Part shown: piece after piece, positions 1-9,295 of the stretch
Layout of the letters: each line of letters begins with the position of its first letter
How positions within the stretch are numbered: the stretch's first letter is position 1
Source: Denticeps clupeoides
Taxonomy: Eukaryota; Chordata; Actinopteri; Clupeiformes; Denticipitidae
DNA: 64,000 nucleotides
Direction of reading: 5' to 3'
Assembly: GCF_900700375.1 (NCBI RefSeq)
Contig: NC_041720.1
Coordinates: forward strand, 640,695-704,694
Notes under the pieces: generated by a model
What the model saw: the letters and a program-made list of their open reading frames with translations, nothing else
The model's database searches: none
Told to the model about the DNA's origin: nothing
Program-made: the position numbers and the translations under genes

Positions 1-51
1 CCTGCTAGTACCTGGATGGGAGACCTCCTGGGAATACCAGGTTCTGTAAGC
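1..51 (+). rRNA. 5S rRNA gene, 3' part at window edge
   Basis: The window starts inside box C of a 5S gene; the last 51 nt, ending in GTAAGC, are present. It belongs to the GGTTCTG-ending subtype. Confidence 0.85.
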
Positions 52-184
52 TTTAACTGTTGAAAAACTTTTTTAAATGAATTTTTTTTGCATCGCTTTG
101 TTATTTTTTTTGTGTAAAGTAAGTTAAGAGGTGATATGTTTTCAAGCCTAGGTTGTTTAAAGTCCAAGATTTTCAAAATAGATT

Positions 185-302
185 GCTTACGGCCATACCA
201 GCCCAAGATCTCCCGGTGTCGTCTGATCTCGGAAGCTAAGAAGGCTTGGGCCTGGTTAGTACCTGGATGGGAGACCTCTTGGGAATACCAGGTTCTGTAA
301 GC
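185..302 (+). rRNA. 5S rRNA-like gene, unit 1
   Basis: Full length. It differs from the array consensus at AGATCTCCCGGTGTCG, has TACCTGG rather than TACTTGG, and ends GGTTCTGTAAGC. Confidence 0.85.
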
Positions 303-449
303 TTTAACTGTTGAAAAACTTTTTAAAATGACGTTTTTTTTGCATCGCTTTGATAGTTTTTTTTCTAAAGTAAGTTAAGAGGTATTTTCACTCTGTGATA
401 TGTTTTCAAGCCTAGGTTGTTTAAAGTCCAAGATTTTCAAGCAGAGATT

Positions 450-567
450 GCTTACGGCCATACCAGCCCAAGAACGCCCGGTCTCGTCTGATCTCGGAAG
501 CTAAGAAGGCTTGGGCCTGGTTAGTACTTGGATGGGAGACCTCCTGGGAATACCAGGTGCTGTAAGC
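450..567 (+). rRNA. 5S rRNA gene, unit 2 (consensus)
   Basis: Best representative of the array. It begins GCTTACGGCCATACCAGCCC and ends GGTGCTGTAAGC. The internal control region is recognisable: box A-like AAGCTAAGAAGG, the intermediate element GGTTAGTAC, and box C-like TGGATGGGAGACC. The GCTTAC and GTAAGC termini pair as helix I. Confidence 0.92.
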
Positions 568-712
568 TTTAACTGTTGAAAAACTTTTTAAAATGAAGTT
601 TTTTTGCATCGCTTTGTTAGTTTTATTCTAAAGTAAGTTAAGAGGTATTTTCACTCTGTGATATGTTTTCAAGCCTAGGTTGTTTAAAGTCCAAGATTTT
701 CAAGCAGAGATT

Positions 713-830
713 GCTTACGGCCATACCAGCCCAAGAACGCCCGGTCTCGTCTGATCTCGGAAGCTAAGAAGGCTTGGGCCTGGTTAGTACTTGGATGGGA
801 GACCTCCTGGGAATACCAGGTGCTGTAAGC
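713..830 (+). rRNA. 5S rRNA gene, unit 3 (consensus)
   Basis: Identical to unit 2 over the whole gene, suggesting recent homogenisation. Confidence 0.92.
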
Positions 831-973
831 TTTAACTGTTGAAAAACTTTTTAAAATGAAGTTTTTTTGCATCGCTTTGTTAGTTTTTTTCTAAAGTAAG
901 TTAAGAGGTATTTTCACTCTGTCATATGTTTTCAAGCTAGGTTGTTTAAAGTCCAAGATTTCAAGAAGAGATT

Positions 974-1095
974 GTCTTACGGCCATACCAGCCCAAGAAA
1001 ACGCCCGGTCTCGTCTGATTTCGGAAGCTAAGAAGGCTTGGGCCTGGTTAGTACTTGGATGGGAGACCCTCATGGGAATACCAGGTGCTGTAAGC
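974..1095 (+). rRNA. 5S rRNA-like gene, unit 4 (degenerate)
   Basis: Carries small insertions (GTCTTAC start, AGAAAACG, GACCCTCATGGG). Helix I and box C are disturbed, so it is probably a 5S pseudogene. Confidence 0.75.
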
Positions 1096-1241
1096 TTTAA
1101 CTGTTGAAAATTTTTTTAAAATGAAGTTTTTTTGCATCGCTTTGTTAGTTTTTTTCTAAAGTAAGTTAAGAGGTTTTTTCACTCTGTGATATGTTTTCAA
1201 GCCTAGGTTGTTTTTAAAGTCCAAGATTTTCAACATAGATT

Positions 1242-1358
1242 GCTTACGGCCATACCAGCCCAAGAACGCCCGGTGTCGTCTGATCTCGGAAGCTAAGAAG
1301 GCTTGGGCCTGGTTAGTACTGGATGGGAGACCTCCTGGGAATACCAGGTGCTGTAAGC
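1242..1358 (+). rRNA. 5S rRNA-like gene, unit 5
   Basis: GGTGTCG variant with one base missing between the intermediate element and box C (TACTGGATGG). Confidence 0.82.
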
Positions 1359-1504
1359 TTTAACTGTTTAAAAACTTTTTAAAATGAAGTTTTTTTGCAT
1401 CGCTTTGTTAGTTTTTTTCTAAAGTAGTTAAGAGGTATTTTTCACTCTGTGATATGTTTTCAAGCCTAGGTTGTTTAAAGTCCTAAGATTTTCAAGCAGA
1501 GATT

Positions 1505-1622
1505 GCTTACGGCCATACCAGCCCAAGAACGCCCGGTGTCGTCTGATTTCGGAAGCTAAGAAGGCTTGGGCCTGGTTAGTACTTGGATGGGAGACCTCCT
1601 GGGAATACCAGGTGCTGTAAGC
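1505..1622 (+). rRNA. 5S rRNA-like gene, unit 6
   Basis: GGTGTCG and GATTTCGG variants; box C intact. Confidence 0.85.
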
Positions 1623-1767
1623 CTTAACTGTTGAAAAACTTTTTAAAACGAATTTTTTTTGCATCGCTTTGTTAGTTTTTTTCTAAAGTAAGTTAAGAGG
1701 TATTTTCACTCTGTGATATGTTTTCAAGCCTAGGTTGTTTAAAGTCCAAGATTTTCAAGCAGAGATT

Positions 1768-1886
1768 GCTTACGGCCATACCAGCCCAAGAACGCCCGGT
1801 GCTCGTCTGATCTCGGAAGCTAAGAAGGCTTGGGCCTGGTTAGTACTTGGATGGGAGACCTCCTGGGAATACCAGGTGCTGTAAGC
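1768..1886 (+). rRNA. 5S rRNA-like gene, unit 7
   Basis: One-base insertion (GGTGCTCG) in the loop region; otherwise consensus. Confidence 0.85.
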
Positions 1887-2033
1887 TTTAACTGTTTGAA
1901 AAACTTTTTAAAATGAAGTTTTTTTGCATCGCTTTTGTTAGTTTTTTTCTAAAGTAAGTTAAGAGGTATTTTCACTCTGTGATATGTTTTCAAGCCTAGG
2001 TTGTTTAAAGTCCAAGATTTTCAAGCATAGATT

Positions 2034-2151
2034 GCTTACGGCCATACCAGCCCAAGAACGCCCGGTCTCGTCTGATCTTGGAAGTTAAGAAGGCTTTGTC
2101 CTGGTTAGTACTTGGATGGGAGACCTAATGGGAATACCAGGTGCTGTAAGC
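2034..2151 (+). rRNA. 5S rRNA-like gene, unit 8 (degenerate)
   Basis: Box A region is altered (GGAAGTTAAGAAGGCTTTGTC) and box C reads GACCTAATGGG; likely a pseudogene copy. Confidence 0.78.
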
Positions 2152-2296
2152 TTTAACTGTTGAAAACCTTTTTAAAATGAAGTTTTTTTGCATCGCTTTG
2201 TTAGTTTTTTTCTAAAGTAAGTTAAGAGGTATTTTCACTCTGTGATATGTTTTCAAGCCTAGGTTGTTTAAAGTCCAAGATTTTCAAGCAGAGATT

Positions 2297-2412
2297 GCTT
2301 ACAGCCATACCAGCCCAAGAACGCCCGGTCTCGTCTGATCTCGGAAGCTAAGAAGGCTTGGCCTGGTTAGTACTTGGATGGGAGACCTCCTGGAATACCA
2401 GTTGCTGTAAGC
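2297..2412 (+). rRNA. 5S rRNA-like gene, unit 9
   Basis: Two single-base deletions (CTTGGCCTGG, CCTGGAATACC) and CAGTTGCTG near the 3' end. Confidence 0.8.
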
Positions 2413-2560
2413 TTTAACTGTTGAAAAACTTTTTAAAATGAAGTTTTTTTTGCATCGCTTTGTTAGTTTTTTTTTCTAAAGTAAGTTAAGAGGTATTTTC
2501 ACTCTGTGATATGTTTTCAAGCCTAGGTTGTTTAAAGTCCAAGATTTTCAAGCAGAGATT

Positions 2561-2678
2561 GCTTACGGCCATACCAGCCCAAGAACGCTCGGTGCCGTCT
2601 GATCTCGGAAGCTAAGAAGGCTTGGGCCTGGTTAGTACCTGGATGGGAGACCTCCTGGCAATACCAGGTTCTGTAAGC
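2561..2678 (+). rRNA. 5S rRNA-like gene, unit 10
   Basis: Diagnostic variants GCTCGGTGCCG and CCTGGCAATACC, shared with unit 12. Confidence 0.85.
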
Positions 2679-2821
2679 TTTAACTGTTGAAAAACTTTTT
2701 AAAATGAAGTTTTTTTGCATCGCTTTGTTAGTTTTTTTCTAAAGTAAGTTAAGAGGTATTTAACTCTGTGATATGTTTTCAAGCCTAGGTTGTTTAAAGT
2801 CAAAGATTTTCAACAGAGATT

Positions 2822-2940
2822 GCTTACGGCCATACCAGCCCAAGATCGCCCGGTCTCGTGTGATCTCGGAAGCTAAGAAGGCTTGGGCCTGGTTTAGTAC
2901 TTGGATGGGAGACCTCCTGGGAATACCAGGTTCTGTAAGC
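2822..2940 (+). rRNA. 5S rRNA-like gene, unit 11
   Basis: Diagnostic variant TCTCGTGTGATC, shared with unit 13; one extra T in GGTTTAGTAC. Confidence 0.85.
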
Positions 2941-3086
2941 TTTAACTGTTGAAAAACTTTTTAAAATGAAGTTTTTTTTGCATCGCTTTGTTAGTTTTTT
3001 TCTAAAGTAAGTTAAGAGGTATTTTCACTCTGTGATATGTTTTCAAGCCTAGGTTGTTTAAAGTCCAAGATTTTCAAGCAGAGATT

Positions 3087-3204
3087 GCTTACGGCCATAC
3101 CAGCCCAAGAACGCTCGGTGCCGTCTGATCTCGGAAGCTAAGAAGGCTTGGGCCTGGTTAGTACTTGGATGGGAGACCTCCTGGCAATACCAGGTTCTGT
3201 AAGC
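3087..3204 (+). rRNA. 5S rRNA-like gene, unit 12
   Basis: Same GCTCGGTGCCG and CCTGGCAATACC variants as unit 10, two units away. Confidence 0.85.
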
Positions 3205-3348
3205 TTTAACTGTTGAAAAACTTTTTAAAACGAAGTTTTTTTTGCATCGCTTTGTTAGTTTTTTTCTAAAGTAAGTTAAGAGGTATTTACTCTGTGATAT
3301 GTTTTCAAGCCTAGGTTGTTTAAAGTCCAAGATTTTCAAGCAGAGATT

Positions 3349-3466
3349 GCTTACGGCCATACCAGCCCAAGATCGCCCGGTCTCGTGTGATCTCGGAAGC
3401 TAAGAAGGCTTGGGCCTGGTTAGTACTTGGATGGGAGACCTCCTGGGAATACCAGGTGCTGTAAGC
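3349..3466 (+). rRNA. 5S rRNA-like gene, unit 13
   Basis: Same TCTCGTGTGATC variant as unit 11, two units away. Confidence 0.87.
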
Positions 3467-3611
3467 TTTAACTGTTGAAAAACTTTTTAAAATGAAGTTT
3501 TTTTTGCATCGCTTTGTTAGTTTTTTTCTAAAGTAAGTTAAAATGTATTTTCACTCTGTGATATGTTTTCAAGCCTAGGTTGTTTAAAGTCCAAGATTTT
3601 CAACAGAGATT

Positions 3612-3729
3612 GCTTACGGCCATACCAGCCCAAGAACGCCCGGTGTCGTCTGATCTCGGAAGCTAAGAAGGCTTGGGCCTGGTTAGTACCTGGATGGGAG
3701 ACCTCTTGGGAATACCAGGTTCTGTAAGC
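3612..3729 (+). rRNA. 5S rRNA-like gene, unit 14
   Basis: GGTGTCG variant with TACCTGG and GGTTCTG end; preceded by the CAACAGAGATT spacer type. Confidence 0.86.
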
Positions 3730-3876
3730 TTTAACTGTTGAAAAACTTTTTAAAACGAATTTTTTTTGCATCGCTTTGTTAGTTTTTTTTTCTAAAGTAA
3801 GTTAAAAGGTATTTTCACTCTGTGATATGTTTTCAAGCCTAGGTTGTTTAAAGTCCAAGATTTTCAAGCAGAGATT

Positions 3877-3949
3877 GCTTACGACCATACCAGTCCAAGA
3901 TCGCCCGGTCTCGTCTGATCTCGGAAGCTAATAAGGCTTGGGCCTGGTT

Positions 3950-3980
<31 letters not shown>

Positions 3981-3994
3981 CAGGTGCTGTAAGC
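3877..3994 (+). rRNA. 5S rRNA-like gene, unit 15
   Basis: Variants ACGACCATACCAGTCC and CCTAGGAATACC, shared with unit 19 four units downstream. Confidence 0.86.
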
Positions 3995-4139
3995 TTTAAC
4001 TGTTGAAAAACTTTTTAAAATGAAGTTTTTTTTGCATCGCTTTGTTAGTTTTTTTCTAAAGTAAGTTAAGAGGTATTTTCACTCTGTGATATGTTTTCAA
4101 GCCTCGGTTGTTTAAACTCCAAGATTTTCAACAGAGATT

Positions 4140-4257
4140 GCTTACGGCCATACCAGCCCAAGAACACTCGGTGTCGTCTGATCTCGGAAGCTAAGAAGGC
4201 TTGGGCCTGGTTATTACCTGGATGGGAGACCTCCTGGGAATATCAGGTTCTGTAAGC
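4140..4257 (+). rRNA. 5S rRNA-like gene, unit 16
   Basis: Variants AGAACACTCGGTG, GGTTATTACCTGG and TATCAGG; the GGTTATTACC change hits the intermediate element and is shared with unit 24. Confidence 0.8.
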
Positions 4258-4402
4258 CTTTAACTGTTGAAAAACTTTTTAAAACAAATTTTTTTTGCAT
4301 CGCTTTGTTAATTTTTTTCTAAAGTAAGTTAAGAGGTATTTTCAATCTTTGATATGTTTTCAAGCCTAGGTTGTTTAAAGTCCAAGATTTTCAACATAGA
4401 TT

Positions 4403-4520
4403 GCTTACGGCCATACCAGCCCAAGAACGCCCGGTCTCGTCTGATCTCGGAAGCTAAGAAGGCTTGGGCCTGTTTAGTACCTGGATGGGAGACCTCCTGG
4501 GAATACCAGGTGCTGTAAGC
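4403..4520 (+). rRNA. 5S rRNA-like gene, unit 17
   Basis: Near consensus, with TGTTTAGTACCTGG in the intermediate element. Confidence 0.86.
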
Positions 4521-4665
4521 TTTAACTGTTGAAAAACTTTTTAAAATGAAGTTTTTTTGCATCGCTTTGTTAGTTTTTTTCTAAAGTAAGTTAAGAGGTA
4601 TTTTCACTCTGTGATATGTGTTCAAGCCTAGGTTGTTTAAAGTCCAAGATTTTTAAGCAGAGATT

Positions 4666-4783
4666 GCTTACGGCCATACCAGCCCAAGAACGCCCGGTCT
4701 CGTCTGATCTCGGAAGCCAAGAAGGCTTGGGCCTGGTTTATACCTGGATGGGAGACCTCCTGGGAATACCAGGTTCTGTAAGC
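4666..4783 (+). rRNA. 5S rRNA-like gene, unit 18
   Basis: GAAGCCAAGAAGG in box A and GGTTTATACC in the intermediate element. Confidence 0.83.
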
Positions 4784-4929
4784 CTTAACTGTTGAAAAAC
4801 TTTTTAAAACGAATTTTTTTTTGCATCGCTTTGTTAGTTTTTTTCTAAAGTAAGTTAAGAGGTATTTTCACTCTGTGATATGTTTTCAAGCCTAGGTTGT
4901 TTAAAGTCCAAGATTTTCAAGCAGAGATT

Positions 4930-5002
4930 GCTTACGACCATACCAGTCCAAGATCGCCCGGTCTCGTCTGATCTCGGAAGCTAAGAAGGCTTGGGCCTGG
5001 TT

Positions 5003-5033
<31 letters not shown>

Positions 5034-5047
5034 CAGGTGCTGTAAGC
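4930..5047 (+). rRNA. 5S rRNA-like gene, unit 19
   Basis: Shares ACGACCATACCAGTCC and CCTAGGAATACC with unit 15. Confidence 0.86.
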
Positions 5048-5192
5048 TTTAACTGTTGAAAAACTTTTTAAAATGAAGTTTTTTTTGCATCGCTTTGTTA
5101 GTTTTTTTCTAAAGTAAGTTAGGAGGTATTTTCACTCTGTGATATGTTTTCAAGCCTAGGTTGTTTAAAGTCCAAGATTTTCAACAGAGATT

Positions 5193-5310
5193 GCTTACGG
5201 CCATACCAGCCCAAGAACGCCCGGTGTCGTCTGATCTCGGAAGCTAAGAAGGCTTGGGCCGGCTTAGTACCTGGATGGGAGACCTCCTGGGAATACCAGG
5301 TGGTGTAAGC
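5193..5310 (+). rRNA. 5S rRNA-like gene, unit 20
   Basis: GGTGTCG variant with GGCCGGCTTAGTACC and GGTGGTGTAAGC. Confidence 0.83.
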
Positions 5311-5455
5311 TTTAACTGTTGAAAACCTTTTTAAAATGAAGTTTTTTTGCATCGCTTCGTTAGTTTTTTTCTAAAGTAAGTTAAGAGGTATTTTCACTCT
5401 GTGATATGTTTTCAAGCCTAGGTTGTTTAAAGTCCAAGATTTGCAAGCAGAGATT

Positions 5456-5573
5456 GCTTACGGCCATACCAGCCCAAGAACGCCCGGTCTCGTCTGATTT
5501 CGGAAGCTAAGAAGGCTTGGGCCTGGTTAGTACTTGGATGGGAGACCTCCTCCGAATACCAGGTGCTGTAAGC
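5456..5573 (+). rRNA. 5S rRNA-like gene, unit 21
   Basis: Near consensus, with GATTTCGG and CCTCCTCCGAATACC. Confidence 0.85.
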
Positions 5574-5716
5574 TTTAACTGTTGAAAAACTTATTAAAAT
5601 GAAGTTTTTTTGCATCGCTTTGTTAGTTTTTTTCTAAAGTAAGTTAAGAGGTATTTCACTCTGTGATATGTTTTCAAGCCAAGTATTTTAAAGTCCAAGA
5701 TTTTCAAGCAGAGATT

Positions 5717-5834
5717 GCTTACGGCCATACCAGCCCAAGAACGCCCGGTCTCGTCTGATCTCGGAAGCTAAAAAGGCTTGGGCCTGGTTAGTACTTGGAT
5801 GGGAGACCTCCTGGGAATTCCAGGTGCTGTAAGC
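5717..5834 (+). rRNA. 5S rRNA gene, unit 22
   Basis: Near consensus; changes at CTAAAAAGG and GGGAATTCCAGG. Confidence 0.87.
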
Positions 5835-5979
5835 TTTAACTGTTGAAAAACTTTTTAAAATGAAGTTTTTTTGCATCGCTTTGTTAGTTTTTTTCTAAAA
5901 TAAGTTAAGAGGTATTTTCAATCTGTGATATGTTTTCAAGCCTAGGTTGTTTAAAGTCCAAGATTTTCAATCAGAGATT

Positions 5980-6091
5980 GCTTACGGCCATACCAGCCCA
6001 AGAACGCCCGCTCTCGTCTGATCTCGGAAGCTAAGAAGGCTTGGGCTTGGTTAGTACTTGGATGGGAGACCTCCTGGGAATACCAGGTGCT
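5980..6091 (+). rRNA. 5S rRNA-like gene, unit 23, 3' end lost
   Basis: The GTAAGC terminus is missing (GGTGCTTTAACTG), so helix I cannot form; probably a pseudogene. Confidence 0.78.
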
Positions 6092-6234
6092 TTAACTGTT
6101 GAAAAAATTTTTTAAATGAACTTTTTTTGCATCGCTTGGTTAGTTTTTTTCTAAAGTAAGTTAAGAGGTATTTTCACTCTGTGATATGTTTTTAAGACTA
6201 GGTTGTTTAAAGTCCAAGATTTTCAACAGAGATT

Positions 6235-6352
6235 GCTTACGGCCATACCAGCCCAAGAACACTTGGAGTCGTCTGATCTGGGAAGCTAAGAAGGCTTGGG
6301 CCTGGTTATTACCTGGATGGGAGACCTCCTGGGAATACCAGGTTCTGTAAGC
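6235..6352 (+). rRNA. 5S rRNA-like gene, unit 24
   Basis: AGAACACTTGGAGTCG, GATCTGGG and GGTTATTACC variants; related to unit 16. Confidence 0.8.
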
Positions 6353-6494
6353 CTTAACTGTTGAAAAACTTTTTAAAATAAGTTTTTTTGCATCGCTTTG
6401 TTAGTTTTTTTCTAAAGTAAGTTAAGAGGTATTTTACTCTGTGATATGTTTTCAAGCCTAGGTTGTTTAAAGTCCAAGATTTTCAACATAGATT

Positions 6495-6612
6495 GCTTAC
6501 GGCCATACCAGCCCAAGAACGCCCGGTGTCGTCTGATCTCGGAAGCTAAGAAGGCTTGGGCCTGGTTAGTACCTGGATGGGAGACCTCCTGGGAATACCA
6601 GGTTCTGTAAGC
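6495..6612 (+). rRNA. 5S rRNA-like gene, unit 25
   Basis: GGTGTCG, TACCTGG and GGTTCTG subtype, otherwise clean. Confidence 0.87.
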
Positions 6613-6757
6613 TTTAACTGTTGAAAAACTTTTTAAATGAAGTTTTTTTTGCATCGCTTTGTTAGTTTTTTTCTAAAGTAAGTTAAGAGGTATTTTCACT
6701 CTGTGATATGTTTTCAAGCCTAGGTTGTTTAAAGTCCAAGATTTTCAAGCATAGATT

Positions 6758-6875
6758 GCTTACGGCCATACCAGCCCAAGATCGCCCGGTCGTCGTCTGA
6801 TCTCGGAAGCTAAGAAGGCTTGGGCCTGGTTAGTACTTGGATGGGAGACCTCTGGGAATACCAGGTTCTGTAAGC
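6758..6875 (+). rRNA. 5S rRNA-like gene, unit 26
   Basis: AGATCGCCCGGTCGTCG insertion and a short box C (GACCTCTGGG). Confidence 0.82.
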
Positions 6876-7024
6876 TTTAACTGTTGAAAAACTTTTTAAA
6901 ATGACGTTTTTTTTTGCATCGCTTTGTTAGTTTTTTTTCTAAAGTAAGTTAAGAGGTATTTTCAATCTGTTATATGTTTTCAAGCCAAGTTTTTTTTAAA
7001 GTCCAAGATTTTCACGCAGAGATT

Positions 7025-7142
7025 GCTTACGGCCATACCAGCCCAAGATCGCCCGGTCTCGTCTGATCTCGGAAGCTAAGAAGGCTTGGGCCTGGTTAGT
7101 ACTTGGATGGGAGACCTCCTGGGAATACCAGGTGCTGTAAGC
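7025..7142 (+). rRNA. 5S rRNA gene, unit 27
   Basis: Near consensus with AGATCGCCC; followed directly by a truncated copy. Confidence 0.88.
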
Positions 7143-7173
7143 TTTAACTGTTGAAAAACTTTTTAAAATGACG

Positions 7174-7229
7174 TGGGCCTGGTTAGTACTTGAATGGGAG
7201 ACCTCCTGGGAATACCAGGTGCTGTACGC
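7174..7229 (+). pseudogene. 5S rRNA gene fragment (3' half)
   Basis: Only the segment from TGGGCCTGG to GCTGTACGC is present, joined to the spacer of unit 27. It marks an illegitimate or unequal exchange in the array. Confidence 0.85.
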
Positions 7230-7374
7230 TTTACCTGTTTTAAAACCTTTTTAAATGAAGTTTTTTTGCATCGCTTTGTTAGTTTTTTTCTAAAGTAAGT
7301 TAAGAGGTATTTTCACTCTGTGATATGTTTTCAAGCCTAGGTTGTTTAAAGTCCAAGATTTTCAAGCAGAGATT

Positions 7375-7492
7375 GCTTACGACCATACCAGCCCAAAAAC
7401 GCCCGGTCTCGTCTGATCTCGGAAGCTAAGAAGGCTTGGGCCTGGTTAGTACTTGGATGGGAGACCTCCTGGGAATACCAGGTTCTGTAAGC
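7375..7492 (+). rRNA. 5S rRNA-like gene, unit 28
   Basis: ACGACCATACC and CCCAAAAACG variants. Confidence 0.86.
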
Positions 7493-7638
7493 TTTAACTT
7501 TTGAAAAACTTTTTAAAATGAAGTTTTTTTTGAATCGCTTTGTTAGTTTTTTTCTAAAGTAAGTTAAGAGGTATTTTCACTCTGTCATATGTTTTCAAGC
7601 CTAGGTTGTTTAAAGTCCAAGATTTTCAAGCAGAGATT

Positions 7639-7756
7639 GCTTACGGCCATACCAGCCCAAGAACGCCCGGTCTCGTCTGATTTCGGAACCTAAGAAGGCT
7701 TGGGCCTGGTTAGTACTTGGATGGGAGACCTCCTGGGAATACCAGGTGCTGTAAGC
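7639..7756 (+). rRNA. 5S rRNA-like gene, unit 29
   Basis: GATTTCGGAACC variant in box A. Confidence 0.86.
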
Positions 7757-7900
7757 TTAAACTGTTGAAAAACTTTTTAAAATGAATTTTTTTTGCATCG
7801 CTTTGTTAGTTTTTTTCTAAAGTAAGTTAAGAGGTATTTTTACTCTGTGATATGTTTTCAAGCCTAGGTTGTTTAAAGTCCAAGATTTTCAACATAGATT

Positions 7901-8018
7901 GCTTACGGCCATACCAGCCCAAGAACGCCCGGTGTCGTCTGATCTCGGAAGCTAAGAAGGCTTGGGCCTGGTTAGTACTTGGATGGGAGACCTCCTGGGA
8001 ATACCAGGTGCTGTAAGC
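7901..8018 (+). rRNA. 5S rRNA gene, unit 30
   Basis: GGTGTCG subtype. Its 3' spacer begins GCTTTACCTGTTT, which is shared with unit 32. Confidence 0.88.
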
Positions 8019-8163
8019 TTTACCTGTTTAAAAACTTTTTAAAATGAAGTTTTTTTGCATCGCTTTGTTAGTTTTTTTCTAAAGTAGGTTAAGAGGTTTT
8101 TTCACTCTGTGATATGTTTTCAAGCCTAGGTTGTTTAAAGTCTAAGATTTTCAAGCAGAGATT

Positions 8164-8281
8164 GCTTACGGCCATACTAGCCCAAGAACGCCCGGTGTCG
8201 TCTGATCTCGGAAGCTAAGAAGGCTTGGGCCTGGTTAGTACTTGGATGGGAGACCTCCTGGGAATACCAGGTGCTGTAAGC
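8164..8281 (+). rRNA. 5S rRNA gene, unit 31
   Basis: GGTGTCG subtype with ATACTAGCCC; otherwise consensus. Confidence 0.87.
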
Positions 8282-8425
8282 TTTAAACTGTTGAAAAACT
8301 TTTTAAAATGAATTTTTTTGCATCGCTTTGTTAGTTTTTTTCTAAAGTAAGTTAAGAGGTATTTTCACTCTGTGATATGTTTTCAAGCCTAGGTTGTTTA
8401 AAGTCCAAGATTTTCAACATAGATT

Positions 8426-8543
8426 GCTTACGGCCATACCAGCCCAAGAACGCCCGGTGTCGTCTGATCTCGGAAGCTAAGAAGGCTTGGGCCTGGTTAG
8501 TACTTGGATGGGAGACCTCCTGGGAATACCAGGTGCTGTAAGC
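8426..8543 (+). rRNA. 5S rRNA gene, unit 32
   Basis: GGTGTCG subtype, the same gene and 3' spacer type as unit 30. Confidence 0.88.
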
Positions 8544-8688
8544 TTTACCTGTTTAAAACCTTTTTAAAATGAAGTTTTTTTGCATCACTTTGTTAGTTTT
8601 TTTCTAAAGTAAGTTAAGAGGTATTTTCACTCTGTGATATGTTTTCAAGCCTAGGTTGTTTAAATTCCAAGATTTTCAAGCAGAGATT

Positions 8689-8806
8689 GCTTACGGCCAT
8701 ACCAGCCCAAGAACGCCCGGTCTCGTCTGATCTCGGAAGCTATGAAGGCTTGGGCCTGATTACTACTTGGATAGGAGACTTCCTGTGAATACCAGGTGCT
8801 GTAAGC
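8689..8806 (+). rRNA. 5S rRNA-like gene, unit 33 (degenerate)
   Basis: Box A, intermediate element and box C are all altered (GCTATGAAGG, TGATTACTAC, GGATAGGAGACTTCC); probably a pseudogene. Confidence 0.78.
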
Positions 8807-8952
8807 TTTAACTGTTGAAAAACTTTTTAAAATGAAGTTTTTTTTGCATCGCTTTGTTAGTTTTTTTCTAAAGTAAGTTAAGAGGTATTTTAACTCTGTC
8901 ATATGTTTTCAAGCCTAGGTTGTTTAAAGTCCAAGATTTTCAAGCAGAGATT

Positions 8953-9070
8953 GCTTACAGCCATACCAGCCCAAGAACGCCCGGTCTCGTCTGATCTCGG
9001 AAGATACAAAGGCTTGGGCCTGGTTAGTACTTGGATGGGAGACCTCCTGGGAATACCAGGTTCTGTAAGC
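8953..9070 (+). rRNA. 5S rRNA-like gene, unit 34
   Basis: ACAGCCATACC and GAAGATACAAAGG changes; GGTTCTG end. Confidence 0.82.
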
Positions 9071-9216
9071 TTTAACTGTTGAAAAACTTTTTAAATGAAT
9101 TTTTTTTGCATCGCTTTGTTAGTTTTTTTGTGTAAAGTAAGTTAAGAGGTTTTTTCACTCTGTGATATGTTTTCAAGCCTAGGTTGTTTAAAGTCCAAGA
9201 TTTTCAAGCAGAGATT

Positions 9217-9295
9217 GCTTACGGCCATACCAGCCCAAGAACGCCCAGTCTCGTCTGATCTTGGAAGTTAAGAAGGCTTGGGCCTGGTTAGTACT
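9217..9295 (+). pseudogene. 5S rRNA gene truncated at array edge
   Basis: The first 79 nt are present up to GGTTAGTACT, then sequence changes abruptly to non-5S DNA. This is the right-hand boundary of the array. Confidence 0.88.

Larger units (their letters stand above)
1..9295 (+). repeat. 5S-type rDNA tandem array
   Basis: Head-to-tail array with a period of about 263 bp, made of a 5S rRNA gene of about 118 nt and a spacer of about 145 nt. Full-length genes start at 185, 450, 713, 974, 1242, 1505, 1768, 2034, 2297, 2561, 2822, 3087, 3349, 3612, 3877, 4140, 4403, 4666, 4930, 5193, 5456, 5717, 5980, 6235, 6495, 6758, 7025, 7375, 7639, 7901, 8164, 8426, 8689 and 8953. The window opens inside one gene, 7174-7229 is a 3' fragment, and the copy at 9217 is cut at 9295 by unrelated sequence. 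Most spacers have TTTAAA about 30 bp upstream of the gene, where vertebrate 5S genes carry a TATA-like element. The first run of five Ts comes only about 17 nt past the gene end. The array clearly continues to the left of the window. Confidence 0.96.

Noticed and set aside
1-9295. CRISPR-like regular repeats
   Set aside because: The repeat is a 5S gene with a conserved spacer of similar sequence in each unit, in a vertebrate genome.
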